Shown here: positions 18,217-28,073 of the stretch, one piece after another | Numbering within the stretch: the stretch's first letter is position 1 | Layout of the letters: each line of letters opens with the position of its first letter | Program-made: the position numbers and the translations under genes | The notes under the pieces: generated by a model | The model's input: the letters and a program-made list of their open reading frames with translations, nothing else | Database searches by the model: none | Told to the model about the DNA's origin: nothing | Assembly: GCA_031273735.1 (NCBI GenBank) | Contig: JAISRI010000035.1 | Span: 1 to 32,785, forward strand | Length of the DNA: 32,785 bases | Direction: 5' to 3' | Source of the DNA: Helicobacteraceae bacterium | GTDB taxonomy: Bacteria > Campylobacterota > Campylobacteria > Campylobacterales > SZUA-545

Positions 18217-19437
18217 TTATTTATTCGCTTCATGTTGGATAGGCGGAAGCTCTTTTTTGTATATATCAAACTCTTTTTTCAACTCCTCTTCGGAAGCGCT
18301 CAAGACATGTTTGACATAAGAAATAGCTTTTTGCGCCTCTTTTAAGTCGTCTTTGCTATATTTTGTCGGCATTTTCGCCAACTCGTTTGCCATTTTTGAC
18401 AAATCGTTTTCAATTTCTATGATAGGCGCAAGATCGCCGTTTTTTAGTTCGCCGCGCTCATACGGTTGATTGCCGCCCCAATGAAAATAAACTTTTCGCG
18501 AACCGTTCTCGTAAAAATGGACGGCATACTGTTTAATATCGTAAACACGTCTACTATTGGCATGAGCGTCTATACTAATATCGCCTTTAATTTTAAACAG
18601 TTTGCCATCTTTAACGTAGCGGTGTTCTATTATTTCCGCGCTGATTTTCAATGTTTCATCTCTACGCAAATATTCGTCTTTCATACCGGTAACTTCCAAA
18701 GCCCCCATAATAAAACGCTCGCCTTTTATCTTATCGCCCGTTAAAATTGGAAGCGGATTGATTATATCGCTTGCTTTGTTAAAGCTTGGCGCGTAGCGAA
18801 CATAAATCGCTTTATGTAGCGATTTGCTATCGTCTTTAAGAGCCATATTTGGCGCTTTATCGCCCGTTACAACTTTGCCGTTTTCCACTAGCGAAAGCTT
18901 AAAGATTATCGGTTTTCTAACGATCAAACGAAAAACGGAGCCGCCGTGCATTTCAGTATTCGGCGACATATCATAGCTTTCTATATATTGCGGGAAACGT
19001 CGATTCGATTCGGGATACAACTTAATATCAACTCCATATGCGCGTATTTTTCTCAAGTCGCCATATTTATCAGACCACGGAAGCTCAAAACGAATCTTCT
19101 TACCTTCATAGGAGACGTTCGAGGCGTTTTGATAGCCTAGATATGATTTGTCTTTATAGGTAGGTCCGGGAAGTCTGAAATCGACGCAAAACCAAACGTC
19201 GCGTCCGCAACCGCCGCCGCCGCTACCCCCTTCGTTCCACCCAATACCCGTCTTTTCTTTATAATATTCGCCTTCTATATTATGCGTTTTTATAAAATAT
19301 TCTATCGCCTCTTTATCGCTAGTCGCAAGGGGATCGTAGTAATCTATGATCTCTATCTCAAACTCTTGCGCGTTCGCGGCGCAATTTGCTATAAGCGGCG
19401 TCAAAATTAGCGCCCTTAACATTTTCGCGATTTTCAT
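18217..19437 (-). CDS. Exported protein of unknown function (orphan)
   Basis: Signal peptide MKIAKMLRALILTPLIANCAANAQ; 406 aa; start codon immediately follows the pth stop codon (TAAATG). Confidence 0.75.
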   Translation of the reverse strand: MKIAKMLRALILTPLIANCAANAQEFEIEIIDYYDPLATSDKEAIEYFIKTHNIEGEYYKEKTGIGWNEGGSGGGGCGRDVWFCVDFRLPGPTYKDKSYLGYQNASNVSYEGKKIRFELPWSDKYGDLRKIRAYGVDIKLYPESNRRFPQYIESYDMSPNTEMHGGSVFRLIVRKPIIFKLSLVENGKVVTGDKAPNMALKDDSKSLHKAIYVRYAPSFNKASDIINPLPILTGDKIKGERFIMGALEVTGMKDEYLRRDETLKISAEIIEHRYVKDGKLFKIKGDISIDAHANSRRVYDIKQYAVHFYENGSRKVYFHWGGNQPYERGELKNGDLAPIIEIENDLSKMANELAKMPTKYSKDDLKEAQKAISYVKHVLSASEEELKKEFDIYKKELPPIQHEANK

Positions 19438-20013
19438 TTAATCCACTTTTTGTCCATTTTGTATCATACCCGATCTTGTTAGAGTCGATTGGACGCTTTC
19501 TAGCGAGTCGGATATTAACGCTAAGGCGGCGTTAGAGGCGGCTTCGATCCATTCGCTTAATACGGCTTTTTGATCTTCGTTCCAACTTCCCAAAACATAG
19601 TCGATCGCGCTTTCTTTTTCGTTAGGTCGCCCTATACCCATTCGCGCTCTAAAATAATCGCTTCCGCATAGCGCGTCGATCGACCTTAGTCCGTTATGTC
19701 CCCCGCCGCTTCCGCCAAACTTAAATCTAAGCGCTCCAAAGGCGAGATCGAGATCGTCGTGAATAACGATTATTTTTTCTAGTTTGTAAAAGTTTTTAAC
19801 GGCTAAAACGCTTTCGCCGCTCAGATTCATATATGTCAAAGGTTTTAAGATTAGCGTTTCGCAGGCTTTGTAAAGTTCGCCTTTGAAAGCGGCTTTGGAG
19901 ATATTCGCGGGTTTAAGGCGGCGTATTATCTCGTCCGCCGCCAAAAAACCCGCGTTATGTCTAGTATTTTCGTAGCGCTTGGTCGGATTGCCAAGTCCCA
20001 CGATCAGCGTCAT
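19438..20013 (-). CDS. pth: Peptidyl-tRNA hydrolase
   Basis: LIVGLGNPTKRYENTRHNAGF, LKPLTYMNLSGESV, VIHDDLDLAFGALRFKFGGSGGGHNGLRSI. Confidence 0.96.
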   Translation of the reverse strand: MTLIVGLGNPTKRYENTRHNAGFLAADEIIRRLKPANISKAAFKGELYKACETLILKPLTYMNLSGESVLAVKNFYKLEKIIVIHDDLDLAFGALRFKFGGSGGGHNGLRSIDALCGSDYFRARMGIGRPNEKESAIDYVLGSWNEDQKAVLSEWIEAASNAALALISDSLESVQSTLTRSGMIQNGQKVD

Positions 20014-20546
20014 TTCGCTTTAATAACTCCAGTGATAGCGATGCGCCCGTCAAGCAGGATTTTTACGCCTTTTGGCGCTTTAATATCCCGCGTCAAAACC
20101 GTGTCGTTTACGTCGAGATCGCTAACGTCGATATCAAAAGAATTAGGCAGATCTTTACCTAAGCATTGAACGGGAAGGCGCTTTTTCATCTTAATGAAAA
20201 CCCCCTTATTTTTCAAGCCTTTTGGCGTTCCGATCGTTTTTATCGGCACTAGGTAACGCGCAAGTTTATCTTTAACGACGATACGCAGATCGACGTGAAG
20301 CAGATCGCCGCTAACGGGATCGGTTTGATACTCCTCGATTACGACCGGGTATTTTTTCTCCCCGACTTTAACGTCAAAAACAAGTTTTTCTTTGTTTTTG
20401 ACAAAGCGCGTAAAGTCGTTTTTCTTAAACGCCGCGTTGATGTTAGGTTCGCCGCCGCCATAGATATTAGCGATCAGATAACCATCTTTGCGTAGCGCCT
20501 TAGTAGCGCTTTTGGCAATACTCTCTCTGACAATGCCCTCTAGCAT
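20010..20546 (-). CDS. rplY: 50S ribosomal protein L25/general stress protein Ctc
   Basis: L25/Ctc-like sequence (LRKDGYLIANIYGGGEPNINAAF, DPVSGDLLHVDLRIV); adjacent to pth, as in many bacteria. Confidence 0.93.
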   Translation of the reverse strand: MLEGIVRESIAKSATKALRKDGYLIANIYGGGEPNINAAFKKNDFTRFVKNKEKLVFDVKVGEKKYPVVIEEYQTDPVSGDLLHVDLRIVVKDKLARYLVPIKTIGTPKGLKNKGVFIKMKKRLPVQCLGKDLPNSFDIDVSDLDVNDTVLTRDIKAPKGVKILLDGRIAITGVIKAK

Positions 20547-20620
20547 TTAATTGTCCTTTTATAAAGTTTTTCGCCGTCAAAAAATGCAAACGGCGAATTG
20601 GGGCGCGAATTATACAAAAA

Positions 20621-21784
20621 TTATCCCAAACCGCCTTTGATCTTAAAAACGCCGACCTCTTTTGGCAGGTCGATTCTTTCCGCGATCGCGCCGCGAATAC
20701 GGATTTTAAGGTCGTCGGGGCTGTGCGCGTTGGCGAGCGCCTCCTCTTCGCTGATCTTGCCGGCGTTGTAGAGATCAAGTAGCGATTGATCGAACGTCTG
20801 CGTTCCGTAAATCTCCCTGCCCTCCGCAAGCGCGTCAAACACCTCGTCGTCGCGATTATCGGCAATCATACTAATCACGCGAGGCGTGTTTAACAAAATC
20901 TCTATCGCCGCCGTTCGTTTGTTGTTCGTCGTTTTAACGAGTCGCTGAGAAATCACGCCTACCAGCGTGCTGGCAAGCGTCAAACGAATACGGTTTTGCT
21001 CCTCTTTCGCAAACATACCAATCACGCGATTGATCGTCTCTTTTGCGTCCAGCGTATGGAGCGTGGATAGTACCAAGTGTCCCGTTTCCGCCGCGTGTAA
21101 CGCGATTTCAACCGTTTCAAGATCGCGCATTTCGCCCACAAGGATAATATCGGGATCTTCGCGCAAAGCGCCGCGCAAAGCGCTTGCGAAGCTAAGCGTG
21201 TCTTCGCCTATGCTTCGCTGGTTGATAATACATCTCTTGTCTCGGTGAACGAACTCGATCGGATCTTCGATCGTGATGATGTGATCGCGGCGTTTTGTGT
21301 TGATCGCGTCGATCAGAGCCGCCAACGTCGTAGATTTTCCGCTTCCCGTTACGCCCGTAACCAAAACAAGCCCGCGCCTTTTTTCCGCAAGCGCGTTAAG
21401 CGATTTTGGTAGATCCAACTCGGCGAGCGTCTGAATCTCGGTTGGGATTGTCCTAAAAACCGCCGAAAGCCCGTCTTTTTGAAAAAAGGCGTTAGCGCGA
21501 AAACGATAGTTTTCGTCAAGCTGAAAGGTAAAATCGATCTCTTTCGAGCTAACCAACTCTCCAAAACGCCCTCGCAACATCTCTTTAGCCATCGTCAAAG
21601 CGTCCTGACGGCTCATAACGTCTTCGCTTAAAGGGACTATATCGCCCCTAATCCGCCCCATAATCTTCTGCCCCGCCTTGATATGCAGGTCGCTGCCGCT
21701 CTTTTGAACGAGCGTTTTAAGATAGCCTTTAACCCGCTCGGTTACCTCGAACGTCAATTTCGCAACGTCTACCTCTACTGCCAC
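20621..21784 (-). CDS. pilT: Type IV pilus twitching-motility ATPase PilT family
   Basis: SDLHIKAGQ, VTGVTGSGKSTTLAALID Walker A, ILVGEMRDLETVEIALHAAETGHLVLSTLHT. Confidence 0.93.
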   Translation of the reverse strand: MAVEVDVAKLTFEVTERVKGYLKTLVQKSGSDLHIKAGQKIMGRIRGDIVPLSEDVMSRQDALTMAKEMLRGRFGELVSSKEIDFTFQLDENYRFRANAFFQKDGLSAVFRTIPTEIQTLAELDLPKSLNALAEKRRGLVLVTGVTGSGKSTTLAALIDAINTKRRDHIITIEDPIEFVHRDKRCIINQRSIGEDTLSFASALRGALREDPDIILVGEMRDLETVEIALHAAETGHLVLSTLHTLDAKETINRVIGMFAKEEQNRIRLTLASTLVGVISQRLVKTTNNKRTAAIEILLNTPRVISMIADNRDDEVFDALAEGREIYGTQTFDQSLLDLYNAGKISEEEALANAHSPDDLKIRIRGAIAERIDLPKEVGVFKIKGGLG

Positions 21785-21798
21785 GCAACACTCCTTTT

Positions 21799-22755
21799 CT
21801 AGCTAGATAAAGCCAATGCTGAAAGTATATCTGAAAAAGCCCGCTCAAACTGCGCTAATCCGTCGCGCAAAAGCGTATCGCACAACTCTTCAAAATCTAC
21901 GCCGCTTGCTTTGATTTCCGCAAAGAACGCGTCGATCCGATCGGATGGGACTGGCAATTTGCTCTTACGATCGCCGTTTGTTAAAAACGCTTCGATCGCC
22001 TTTAGCGGCGCGGTATTCACAAGGCGATCGCCTAAAAGTTCGCTAACATAATAATCCGCGCTTAGATCGTCGCCTTTAACGCCCGTGCTGGCAAACAAAA
22101 CGCGGACGTTTTTGCGCTGCGATTCGCAAATTAAATTATAGTGATTAGCGGCGTTAAAAATACCGGTTTTCGCTTTAAGATTTTCAGGTAGTTTTTCGTC
22201 GATAGCGCGATCGAAACGACTGACAAACACGCTAATTACAAGCGGCGTTTCATTGTCTTTTGCCGCTTTTAAGATTTTGCGCGTTTGTTCGGGCGAAAAA
22301 ATAAGCGTGGCGTTGGTTGGAACGCCAATTTTAAGCGTTTCTTTGATCGCTATAAATCCCTCGTTTGTCGCGGGGATTTTGATCATAACGTTTTCGCGTC
22401 CGATCGCTTTATAAAGTCTTTTTGCCTCCTCGATCGTGCTCGCCGCGTCGCGCGCATACGCGGGATCGACCTCCACGCTTATAAACCCGTCCGATCCGTC
22501 AAAATAAGGCTTTAACGTATCGGCGGCGTTTTGCGCGTCTTCGATCGCTAAAGTTTCGTAGAGTTTTTTGCCGCTAACGCCTTTAAGTTTAAGCGCCTCG
22601 ATCTGGGTTTTGTAGGAGTTTTTACCTACGATCGCCTCTTTGAAAATAGCGGGGTTTGTCGTAATTCCGCGCAAACCTCTCTCTAAATAACCGCGCAAAG
22701 CGGAACCTATAAAATCCCGATCGAGATAGTCGATCCACAAAGAAAAACCATTCAT
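21799..22755 (-). CDS. tal: Transaldolase
   Basis: LWIDYLDRDFI, GITTNPAIFKEAI, VMIKIPATNEGFIAIK, GVPTNATLIFSPEQ. The ORF track begins at 22770, but ATG 22755 overlaps the uppP stop (TAATG). Confidence 0.92.
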   Translation of the reverse strand: MNGFSLWIDYLDRDFIGSALRGYLERGLRGITTNPAIFKEAIVGKNSYKTQIEALKLKGVSGKKLYETLAIEDAQNAADTLKPYFDGSDGFISVEVDPAYARDAASTIEEAKRLYKAIGRENVMIKIPATNEGFIAIKETLKIGVPTNATLIFSPEQTRKILKAAKDNETPLVISVFVSRFDRAIDEKLPENLKAKTGIFNAANHYNLICESQRKNVRVLFASTGVKGDDLSADYYVSELLGDRLVNTAPLKAIEAFLTNGDRKSKLPVPSDRIDAFFAEIKASGVDFEELCDTLLRDGLAQFERAFSDILSALALSS

Positions 22756-23528
22756 TACAATACCGCCCATAAAAAGATTGCGCCAATAACGACGCGATAG
22801 ACCCCAAACGGAGCAAAATTAAACCTAGAAATAAAGCGTAAAAAACCTTTGATAACGATTAAGGCGACAAAAAATGCCGTGATAAAACCGATCGCTAAAT
22901 TGATCGTTTGATCTTGGCTAAAAGAGCCGTAGTTTTTATAGAGATCGTAGCAGGTGGCGATCAGCATCGTAGGAACCGCCAAAAGAAACGAAAAGAGCGC
23001 GGCGCTTTTGCGATCGAGCCCGCAAAGAAGCCCGCCGATAATCGTCGCGGCGGATCTGCTAGCGCCCGGTATCATCGCGAAACATTGCGCGCAACCGATT
23101 AAAAACGCCTGCGCGAAGGTAACGTTTTCTACGCTTGTCGTTCGTTCGGTTTTGGGCTTGTAAAATAGCTCGATCGCAATCAAAATTACGCCGCCTATTA
23201 TTAGCGCGTAAGCGACCGTTTGGGGCGCGAAAAGCTCTTTTATCTGTTTGTAGAATAAAAGCCCGATCAAACCCGTAGGAAAAAAGGCGATCGCGAGTTT
23301 AACAAGCAGATTAAAATCGCTTATCAGTTTCTTAAAATATAACGCCACGACGGCTAAGATCGACCCAAGCTGAATTACGATTACAAAACTTTTATGCGCC
23401 TCGTCAAGATCGATTCCAAGTAAATTAGAGGCTAAGATCAAATGCCCCGTCGAAGAGATCGGCAAAAACTCCGTCAATCCCTCTACGATCCCAAGCAAAA
23501 ACGCTTCAAACAGGCTCATTTCGGTCAT
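22755..23528 (-). CDS. uppP: Undecaprenyl-diphosphatase (BacA/UppP)
   Basis: GIVEGLTEFLPISSTGHLILA and IPGASRSAATIIGGLLCGL signature motifs. Confidence 0.95.
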   Translation of the reverse strand: MTEMSLFEAFLLGIVEGLTEFLPISSTGHLILASNLLGIDLDEAHKSFVIVIQLGSILAVVALYFKKLISDFNLLVKLAIAFFPTGLIGLLFYKQIKELFAPQTVAYALIIGGVILIAIELFYKPKTERTTSVENVTFAQAFLIGCAQCFAMIPGASRSAATIIGGLLCGLDRKSAALFSFLLAVPTMLIATCYDLYKNYGSFSQDQTINLAIGFITAFFVALIVIKGFLRFISRFNFAPFGVYRVVIGAIFLWAVL

Positions 23529-23550
23529 ATTAGAAGGATTTGGATTAAGC

Positions 23551-24429
23551 TCATCGGCTATTTATCTCGCCCCAGTTGAGTTTTGCGCGAATAGCGCTAA
23601 AAAAGTTGCGTTCTGGACGGCGGATCATTTTAACAAACGAATCGCTCATCGAGATCGAAACGCGATCGTTTTGGCTAAACGGGCTCATATACTGCCCGTC
23701 GATAATCATAACGCCCTCTTTTTCCTTAACGCGCAATTCCACGTCAAAACTCGTGGGCAGAACAAGCGATCGCTGATTAAGCGAATGAGGGCAGATCGGC
23801 GTAAAAATAAAGTTTTTAGCGTAGGGATAGACGATAGGTCCTCCAGCCGAAAGATTGTAGCCCGTCGCGCCCGTAGGAGTGGCGACGATCAGCGCGTCTC
23901 CATAGTAGGTATTCGCAAGCGTTCCGTCGATAATCAGATCGATATGAATCATTTTCATTTTTTGGTGGCGCACCACAAGATCGTTAATGGCGTGCAACAC
24001 CTGTTTTTTGCCGTTAATTTCGGCGTTGATTTGAATGATCATACGTTTGTCGATCACGTAATCGTGCTTTAAGATACGATCGATCGCGCTTTTGATCTCG
24101 CTTGATTGAATGTCGGTAAGAAAGCCGAGCGTTCCCATATTTACGCCCAAAATCGGCTTTTCATATTTGAAACTGTTTCGCGCAAGGGCGATCAACGTGC
24201 CGTCGCCGCCTATACTGATCAAAAAGTCCGATCGACTAAAAAGCGCGTAATCATCGACGCCGCTTAAACCGATCATACGAGCGCACTTCTCGCCGATTAG
24301 CGTTTCGATCCCCAAAGATTCCAAGTAGAGCTTTAGATCCAAAAAGTAATCTTTTAATTGCGGCGATTCTGGGCGCAAACGCGCGCCTGCGGTTTTGATC
24401 TTGCCGATTCGTTCGTTAAGGTTTAGCAT
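23551..24429 (-). CDS. nadK: NAD kinase
   Basis: SIGGDGTLIALAR, GVNMGTLGFLTD, ATPTGATGYNLSAGGPIVYP. ATG 24429 (MLNLNERIGKIK) is preferred over the extended ORF start at 24531. Confidence 0.93.
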   Translation of the reverse strand: MLNLNERIGKIKTAGARLRPESPQLKDYFLDLKLYLESLGIETLIGEKCARMIGLSGVDDYALFSRSDFLISIGGDGTLIALARNSFKYEKPILGVNMGTLGFLTDIQSSEIKSAIDRILKHDYVIDKRMIIQINAEINGKKQVLHAINDLVVRHQKMKMIHIDLIIDGTLANTYYGDALIVATPTGATGYNLSAGGPIVYPYAKNFIFTPICPHSLNQRSLVLPTSFDVELRVKEKEGVMIIDGQYMSPFSQNDRVSISMSDSFVKMIRRPERNFFSAIRAKLNWGEINSR

Positions 24430-24540
24430 TATTAGGATTTTACCCGCAAAATCGTTAAACAAGTAAAAAAACGCGCCGACTTGCCAATGTAACTCGACTA
24501 TTGCCGCCGCCGCTAGATTGCGAAGCGGCAAAAACGATAA

Positions 24541-25143
24541 TTAGCCGAGTCTTATTAGCTTTGTAAATTGCGTTTTTAGATAATCGGCGTTTGTGCTTGC
24601 GACAATGCTAGACGGGTCGATCGTTTTAAGCCCGCTCTGCTCGTAGCTTTTTTGCGCCGATTCGCCTAGCTTTTTCGTTTCGCCAAGCAAGCGCGATTTA
24701 ACCGCGCTTAAAGCGTCCGCGTTTTGCTTGATCAGATCGTCGAGCGCTAAAGCGTAAGCGTCAATATCGCCGCTTGCGTCAAAATCTACGCGGCTACGAA
24801 CGTTGATCGCGCCCTCTTTTAGCGGAAAGTTTTCATAAAGATTTTCGTTTTTATAGCGGGTATTTTCCACGCGATCGGCGATAGCTTTTGCGGCTTCTTG
24901 CCGATCGCTTTCGCCGTTTTTGAGCGCCGTCGCAATCGTTTTTAACGCCGCAAGCGATCGCTCCAAAGTTTTAGTCGCGCCAAAAAGATCGTTATCGCTT
25001 TTCAGCGTTTCGCTTTGCGCCTTTACGCTCTTTTGCGACAAACTCAAATCCGATACGGCGTTTTGGGGCGCGTTTGTCGATCGCGCCGACGTTTGCGTAC
25101 CCAAATATGCCGACGAGCCAATTCTAATAGCGTTAATCTCCAT
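24541..25143 (-). CDS. Flagellin-like small protein (possible flagellar export co-chaperone or flagellin mimic)
   Basis: Helical, flagellin-like ends (MEINAIRIGSSAYLG... and ...ASTNADYLKTQFTKLIRLG); preceded by a sigma-54-like promoter (25171-25184). Confidence 0.55.
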   Translation of the reverse strand: MEINAIRIGSSAYLGTQTSARSTNAPQNAVSDLSLSQKSVKAQSETLKSDNDLFGATKTLERSLAALKTIATALKNGESDRQEAAKAIADRVENTRYKNENLYENFPLKEGAINVRSRVDFDASGDIDAYALALDDLIKQNADALSAVKSRLLGETKKLGESAQKSYEQSGLKTIDPSSIVASTNADYLKTQFTKLIRLG

Positions 25144-25170
25144 AAAGCGTTCCTCGTTTTTTATATTAAA

Positions 25171-25184
25171 GCAATCCGCGTTCC
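25171..25184 (-). promoter_or_regulatory. Sigma-54 (RpoN) type -24/-12 promoter
   Basis: Minus strand GGAACGCGGATTGC: exact GG-N10-GC spacing with GGAAC and TTGCTT flanks, 28 bp upstream of the 25143 start. Confidence 0.6.
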
Positions 25185-25206
25185 GAAGTTTTGTTATACT
25201 GCCTCT

Positions 25207-25599
25207 ATGCTTAATTATCTATTGGACGCGGCGGCGCTATTTTTTATCGAGATTATAGAGGCGAACCTACAAAAAGGCGATTCGCTAGACTCTTACGCGC
25301 AAAACTTAATCGCGATTAAAAACGAATATCCGATCGTTTTCTTAGGGTTGCATTCGTCGTTTTTCTTTGTCGTTATCTATGCGATATATTACAATCTTTT
25401 TAACTTTTCTATCTGCGCGATCGTAACCTTAAAACTAACCGATATATACGCGAAAGCTACTCTGCTGCGCAAAGCGAAAAATAGCGAAAACTTTAGCGCT
25501 TCTAGCTATCTTGGAACGCCAAATTTTCAAATCAAACCCGCGCTACGCTACGGCGGCGCGTTTATCTATCCGCTAGTTTTTTATTACGCGATTAGCTAA
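25207..25599 (+). CDS. Small membrane protein of unknown function
   Basis: ATG 25207 (MLNYLLDAAALFFIEII) with hydrophobic segments; track ORF 25015-25599 extended into antisense sequence upstream. Stop overlaps the convergent gene by 8 bp. Confidence 0.5.
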   Translation: MLNYLLDAAALFFIEIIEANLQKGDSLDSYAQNLIAIKNEYPIVFLGLHSSFFFVVIYAIYYNLFNFSICAIVTLKLTDIYAKATLLRKAKNSENFSASSYLGTPNFQIKPALRYGGAFIYPLVFYYAIS

Positions 25600-25864
25600 C
25601 GACTTCGTAACTTTTTACGCGCAATCCAACTTGCGAGCTATGATAGGCGATCGCTTTTTTGGTCTGATCGATCTCCGTTTGCAGTCGTTCGCGTTTATTT
25701 CTAAGAAGTTTAATCGATTCGGCGATCAGCGCGGCGGATTCTTGCGCATCGCTTAAATCGTCAAATTCGTTAGGCAGATCGCCGTAAAGCCTAGCGATTG
25801 TTTCGATCTCTTCGTTGATAATCGCCGCTTTAAGATTGTTGTTCCATTTACGCGCCTGATTCAT
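25592..25864 (-). CDS. Small helical protein downstream of fliS, FliT-like chaperone by position
   Basis: 90-aa helical ORF overlapping the fliS 3' end; assignment is positional only. Confidence 0.5.
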   Translation of the reverse strand: MNQARKWNNNLKAAIINEEIETIARLYGDLPNEFDDLSDAQESAALIAESIKLLRNKRERLQTEIDQTKKAIAYHSSQVGLRVKSYEVVS

Positions 25865-26237
25865 CGTTTAACCCCGTTTCTTCGTTCCACGCTTCCAAAA
25901 GCCCTCTAGCGACTTTTAACGTCGTGTCCAATCGCTCCGTATCGCACTCTATATTGGCTTCCGTCAGAAGTTTGATCTGATAGGTATAAAGCCCTTGCAG
26001 ATAGGCGCTCATCTTTTCGTTGCCTTCGGAAAAGTCTAGCGACGCCATCAACTCCGTAAAAATATCTATAGCGCGGTTGATCCAATAAACCTGTTTTTCA
26101 ATATCGCCCTCTTCCATACTTTTTTTGGCTTGAGAGACAAATTTCAAAATGCCTTCAAAAAGCATTTGAACAAGTTTATACGGCGATTGAACCGTCGCCG
26201 CGTTTTGAGCGTATGCCGCGTAGCCGTTTGCGTTCAT
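25848..26237 (-). CDS. fliS: Flagellar secretion chaperone FliS
   Basis: YAQNAATVQSPYKLVQMLFEGILKFVSQAKKSMEEGDIEKQVYWINRAIDIFTELMASLDF. Confidence 0.93.
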   Translation of the reverse strand: MNANGYAAYAQNAATVQSPYKLVQMLFEGILKFVSQAKKSMEEGDIEKQVYWINRAIDIFTELMASLDFSEGNEKMSAYLQGLYTYQIKLLTEANIECDTERLDTTLKVARGLLEAWNEETGLNDESGA

Positions 26238-26240
26238 CTA

Positions 26241-28049
26241 TTAACTGTTGGCGTTCGCGGCTTGTTCGATCATCTGCTGGATCGCCGTAAAAGACGCTTC
26301 ATATTTGCTAATAAGCGCGTTATACGAGGCAAATTGCGTCGTCATAACCTCGTATTTGGCGTTTATGCGATCTAGAGCTTTTTGAATGCTGTCCGTCAAA
26401 CTTGTAACCTCGCTCGTAAGCTGACTATTGATAAGCGTCATAGTCGCGTCCTCCCAATAGCCGTTTAGTTTATCTACATAACTATCGAGCTTGGTAAATA
26501 TGCCGTCCTTCGTCGTCGTCGTTCCCGAAAAAGAGCCGATCGGCAACCCCGCTTCTTCGGCTCTTGTGCCTTTTACCTCGATCGTATCGCCCGTAGAGTT
26601 ATATAAAATCACGTTGTCGCCCAAGCCGCCGATTCGCGCGGAAACGCCCGTTTCGCTCGTTTTTTGGTTGATTGCCGCCATAAGCGCTTGCGCGTTTTGC
26701 GCCGCGCTATCGCCCGCCTTATATGAAAAATCTCCGATAGCTACGCCGTTAATATATACGTCGCCCAAATAGAAGTCCACATCAGAACCAGATGGAACGC
26801 TTTTGCCGACAGCGCTCGCGCCCGTAACGTCCGTTACGCCGCGAAGAAGTCTTTCTATGCCTTCGGGGTCTTGTTCCAAAGCGTATTCAAAGGTGCGCTG
26901 ATCGAAGATCAAAGAGCCGTTTTCCGCGAGGCTAAAAGCGAACGCCGACGATTCGTTGCCCTCTATGTCTAAACTTGTCCGCGTCAATAGATCCATAATG
27001 TTTTTGCCGTCTTCGTTATTGGCGAATAGAATCTTGTTAATATCGCCGCGAATCGAATTGATACGGCTATCGCCCTGAAAACTGCCGCGCTCGCTTGTTT
27101 CCGTATCGTATTTGGTAATTTCGCTCAAATATGTCGTTAATTCGTTGTAAGAATCCACAAAGGCTTGCATCTGTTCGCTTAAAGAGCTTAGATCGCGCGA
27201 GATCGAAACGTTTGCGACGTTCGTATCCTCTTTTTTAAGCTCGATCGTAACGCCGGAGATCAGATCGCTAATCGTATTTGTCGTTCGTTGTATCGTCATA
27301 CCGTTGTATGTAAATTGCGCGTCTTGCGCCTCTTGCACGGGGTTAAATTTAAAAGCGTTGTTCGTATTATCGTCGGGATCGATCGCGACGCCGTTCTCGT
27401 CGGACCAAGCAAACGACAACTCCTCCGCCGCGCCCGTTTTCGCGCTTTTGACGACTAGCGAATAGGGATCGCTTCCTCCTACGTTTAAGATTGTCGCGCT
27501 TAGCGTCCCGTCGCTCGCCTCGTTGATCGCGTCGCGCAATTCGCTCAGCGTCATACCCGATTTGATCTCAATATCCAAAGATTTAAGCGTCGTCGTTTCA
27601 TCATTGTCGAACGCGTCTTGATCGCCTTTGCGGATAATTTTTAGCGTGAGCGGCGAAATTCCCGCATTAACCGTGTCGTTCTCGTTCGCAAAACCTTTAT
27701 CGGACTGCGCTACGGAGTTTCTAGCCATTTGCGTAACTTGCAACGTCATACTTTGAATATCCACGCCGTCGTTCGCGCTCACGCTTACGGAATCGGAGCT
27801 GACGCTCACGCTTCGCTTCAAATAACTAGAACCGCTCGAAAACGCCGAAACCGCCGAGCGAAAACTATCTAACGCCGTAACTAATTTTTTCTGATCCTCT
27901 TGTTTTTGATAGACGGTCGTTAATTGCGTTTCAAACGGTTTGATCATCACGCTCTTATCGGCTTCTCTTAATTGATCGATGAGATCGGCGGTCAACGCGC
28001 TCTGCCCGCTCAGGCTCACTCCTAACATACTTACTGATCCTACAGCCAT
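26241..28049 (-). CDS. fliD: Flagellar hook-associated protein 2 (filament cap)
   Basis: FliD N-terminal (LTADLIDQLREADKSVMIKPFETQLTTVYQKQEDQKKLVTALDSFRSAV) and C-terminal domains; located between flaG and fliS. Confidence 0.93.
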   Translation of the reverse strand: MAVGSVSMLGVSLSGQSALTADLIDQLREADKSVMIKPFETQLTTVYQKQEDQKKLVTALDSFRSAVSAFSSGSSYLKRSVSVSSDSVSVSANDGVDIQSMTLQVTQMARNSVAQSDKGFANENDTVNAGISPLTLKIIRKGDQDAFDNDETTTLKSLDIEIKSGMTLSELRDAINEASDGTLSATILNVGGSDPYSLVVKSAKTGAAEELSFAWSDENGVAIDPDDNTNNAFKFNPVQEAQDAQFTYNGMTIQRTTNTISDLISGVTIELKKEDTNVANVSISRDLSSLSEQMQAFVDSYNELTTYLSEITKYDTETSERGSFQGDSRINSIRGDINKILFANNEDGKNIMDLLTRTSLDIEGNESSAFAFSLAENGSLIFDQRTFEYALEQDPEGIERLLRGVTDVTGASAVGKSVPSGSDVDFYLGDVYINGVAIGDFSYKAGDSAAQNAQALMAAINQKTSETGVSARIGGLGDNVILYNSTGDTIEVKGTRAEEAGLPIGSFSGTTTTKDGIFTKLDSYVDKLNGYWEDATMTLINSQLTSEVTSLTDSIQKALDRINAKYEVMTTQFASYNALISKYEASFTAIQQMIEQAANANS

Positions 28050-28073
28050 ACTTTATCCTTTCAATTCAATAAA

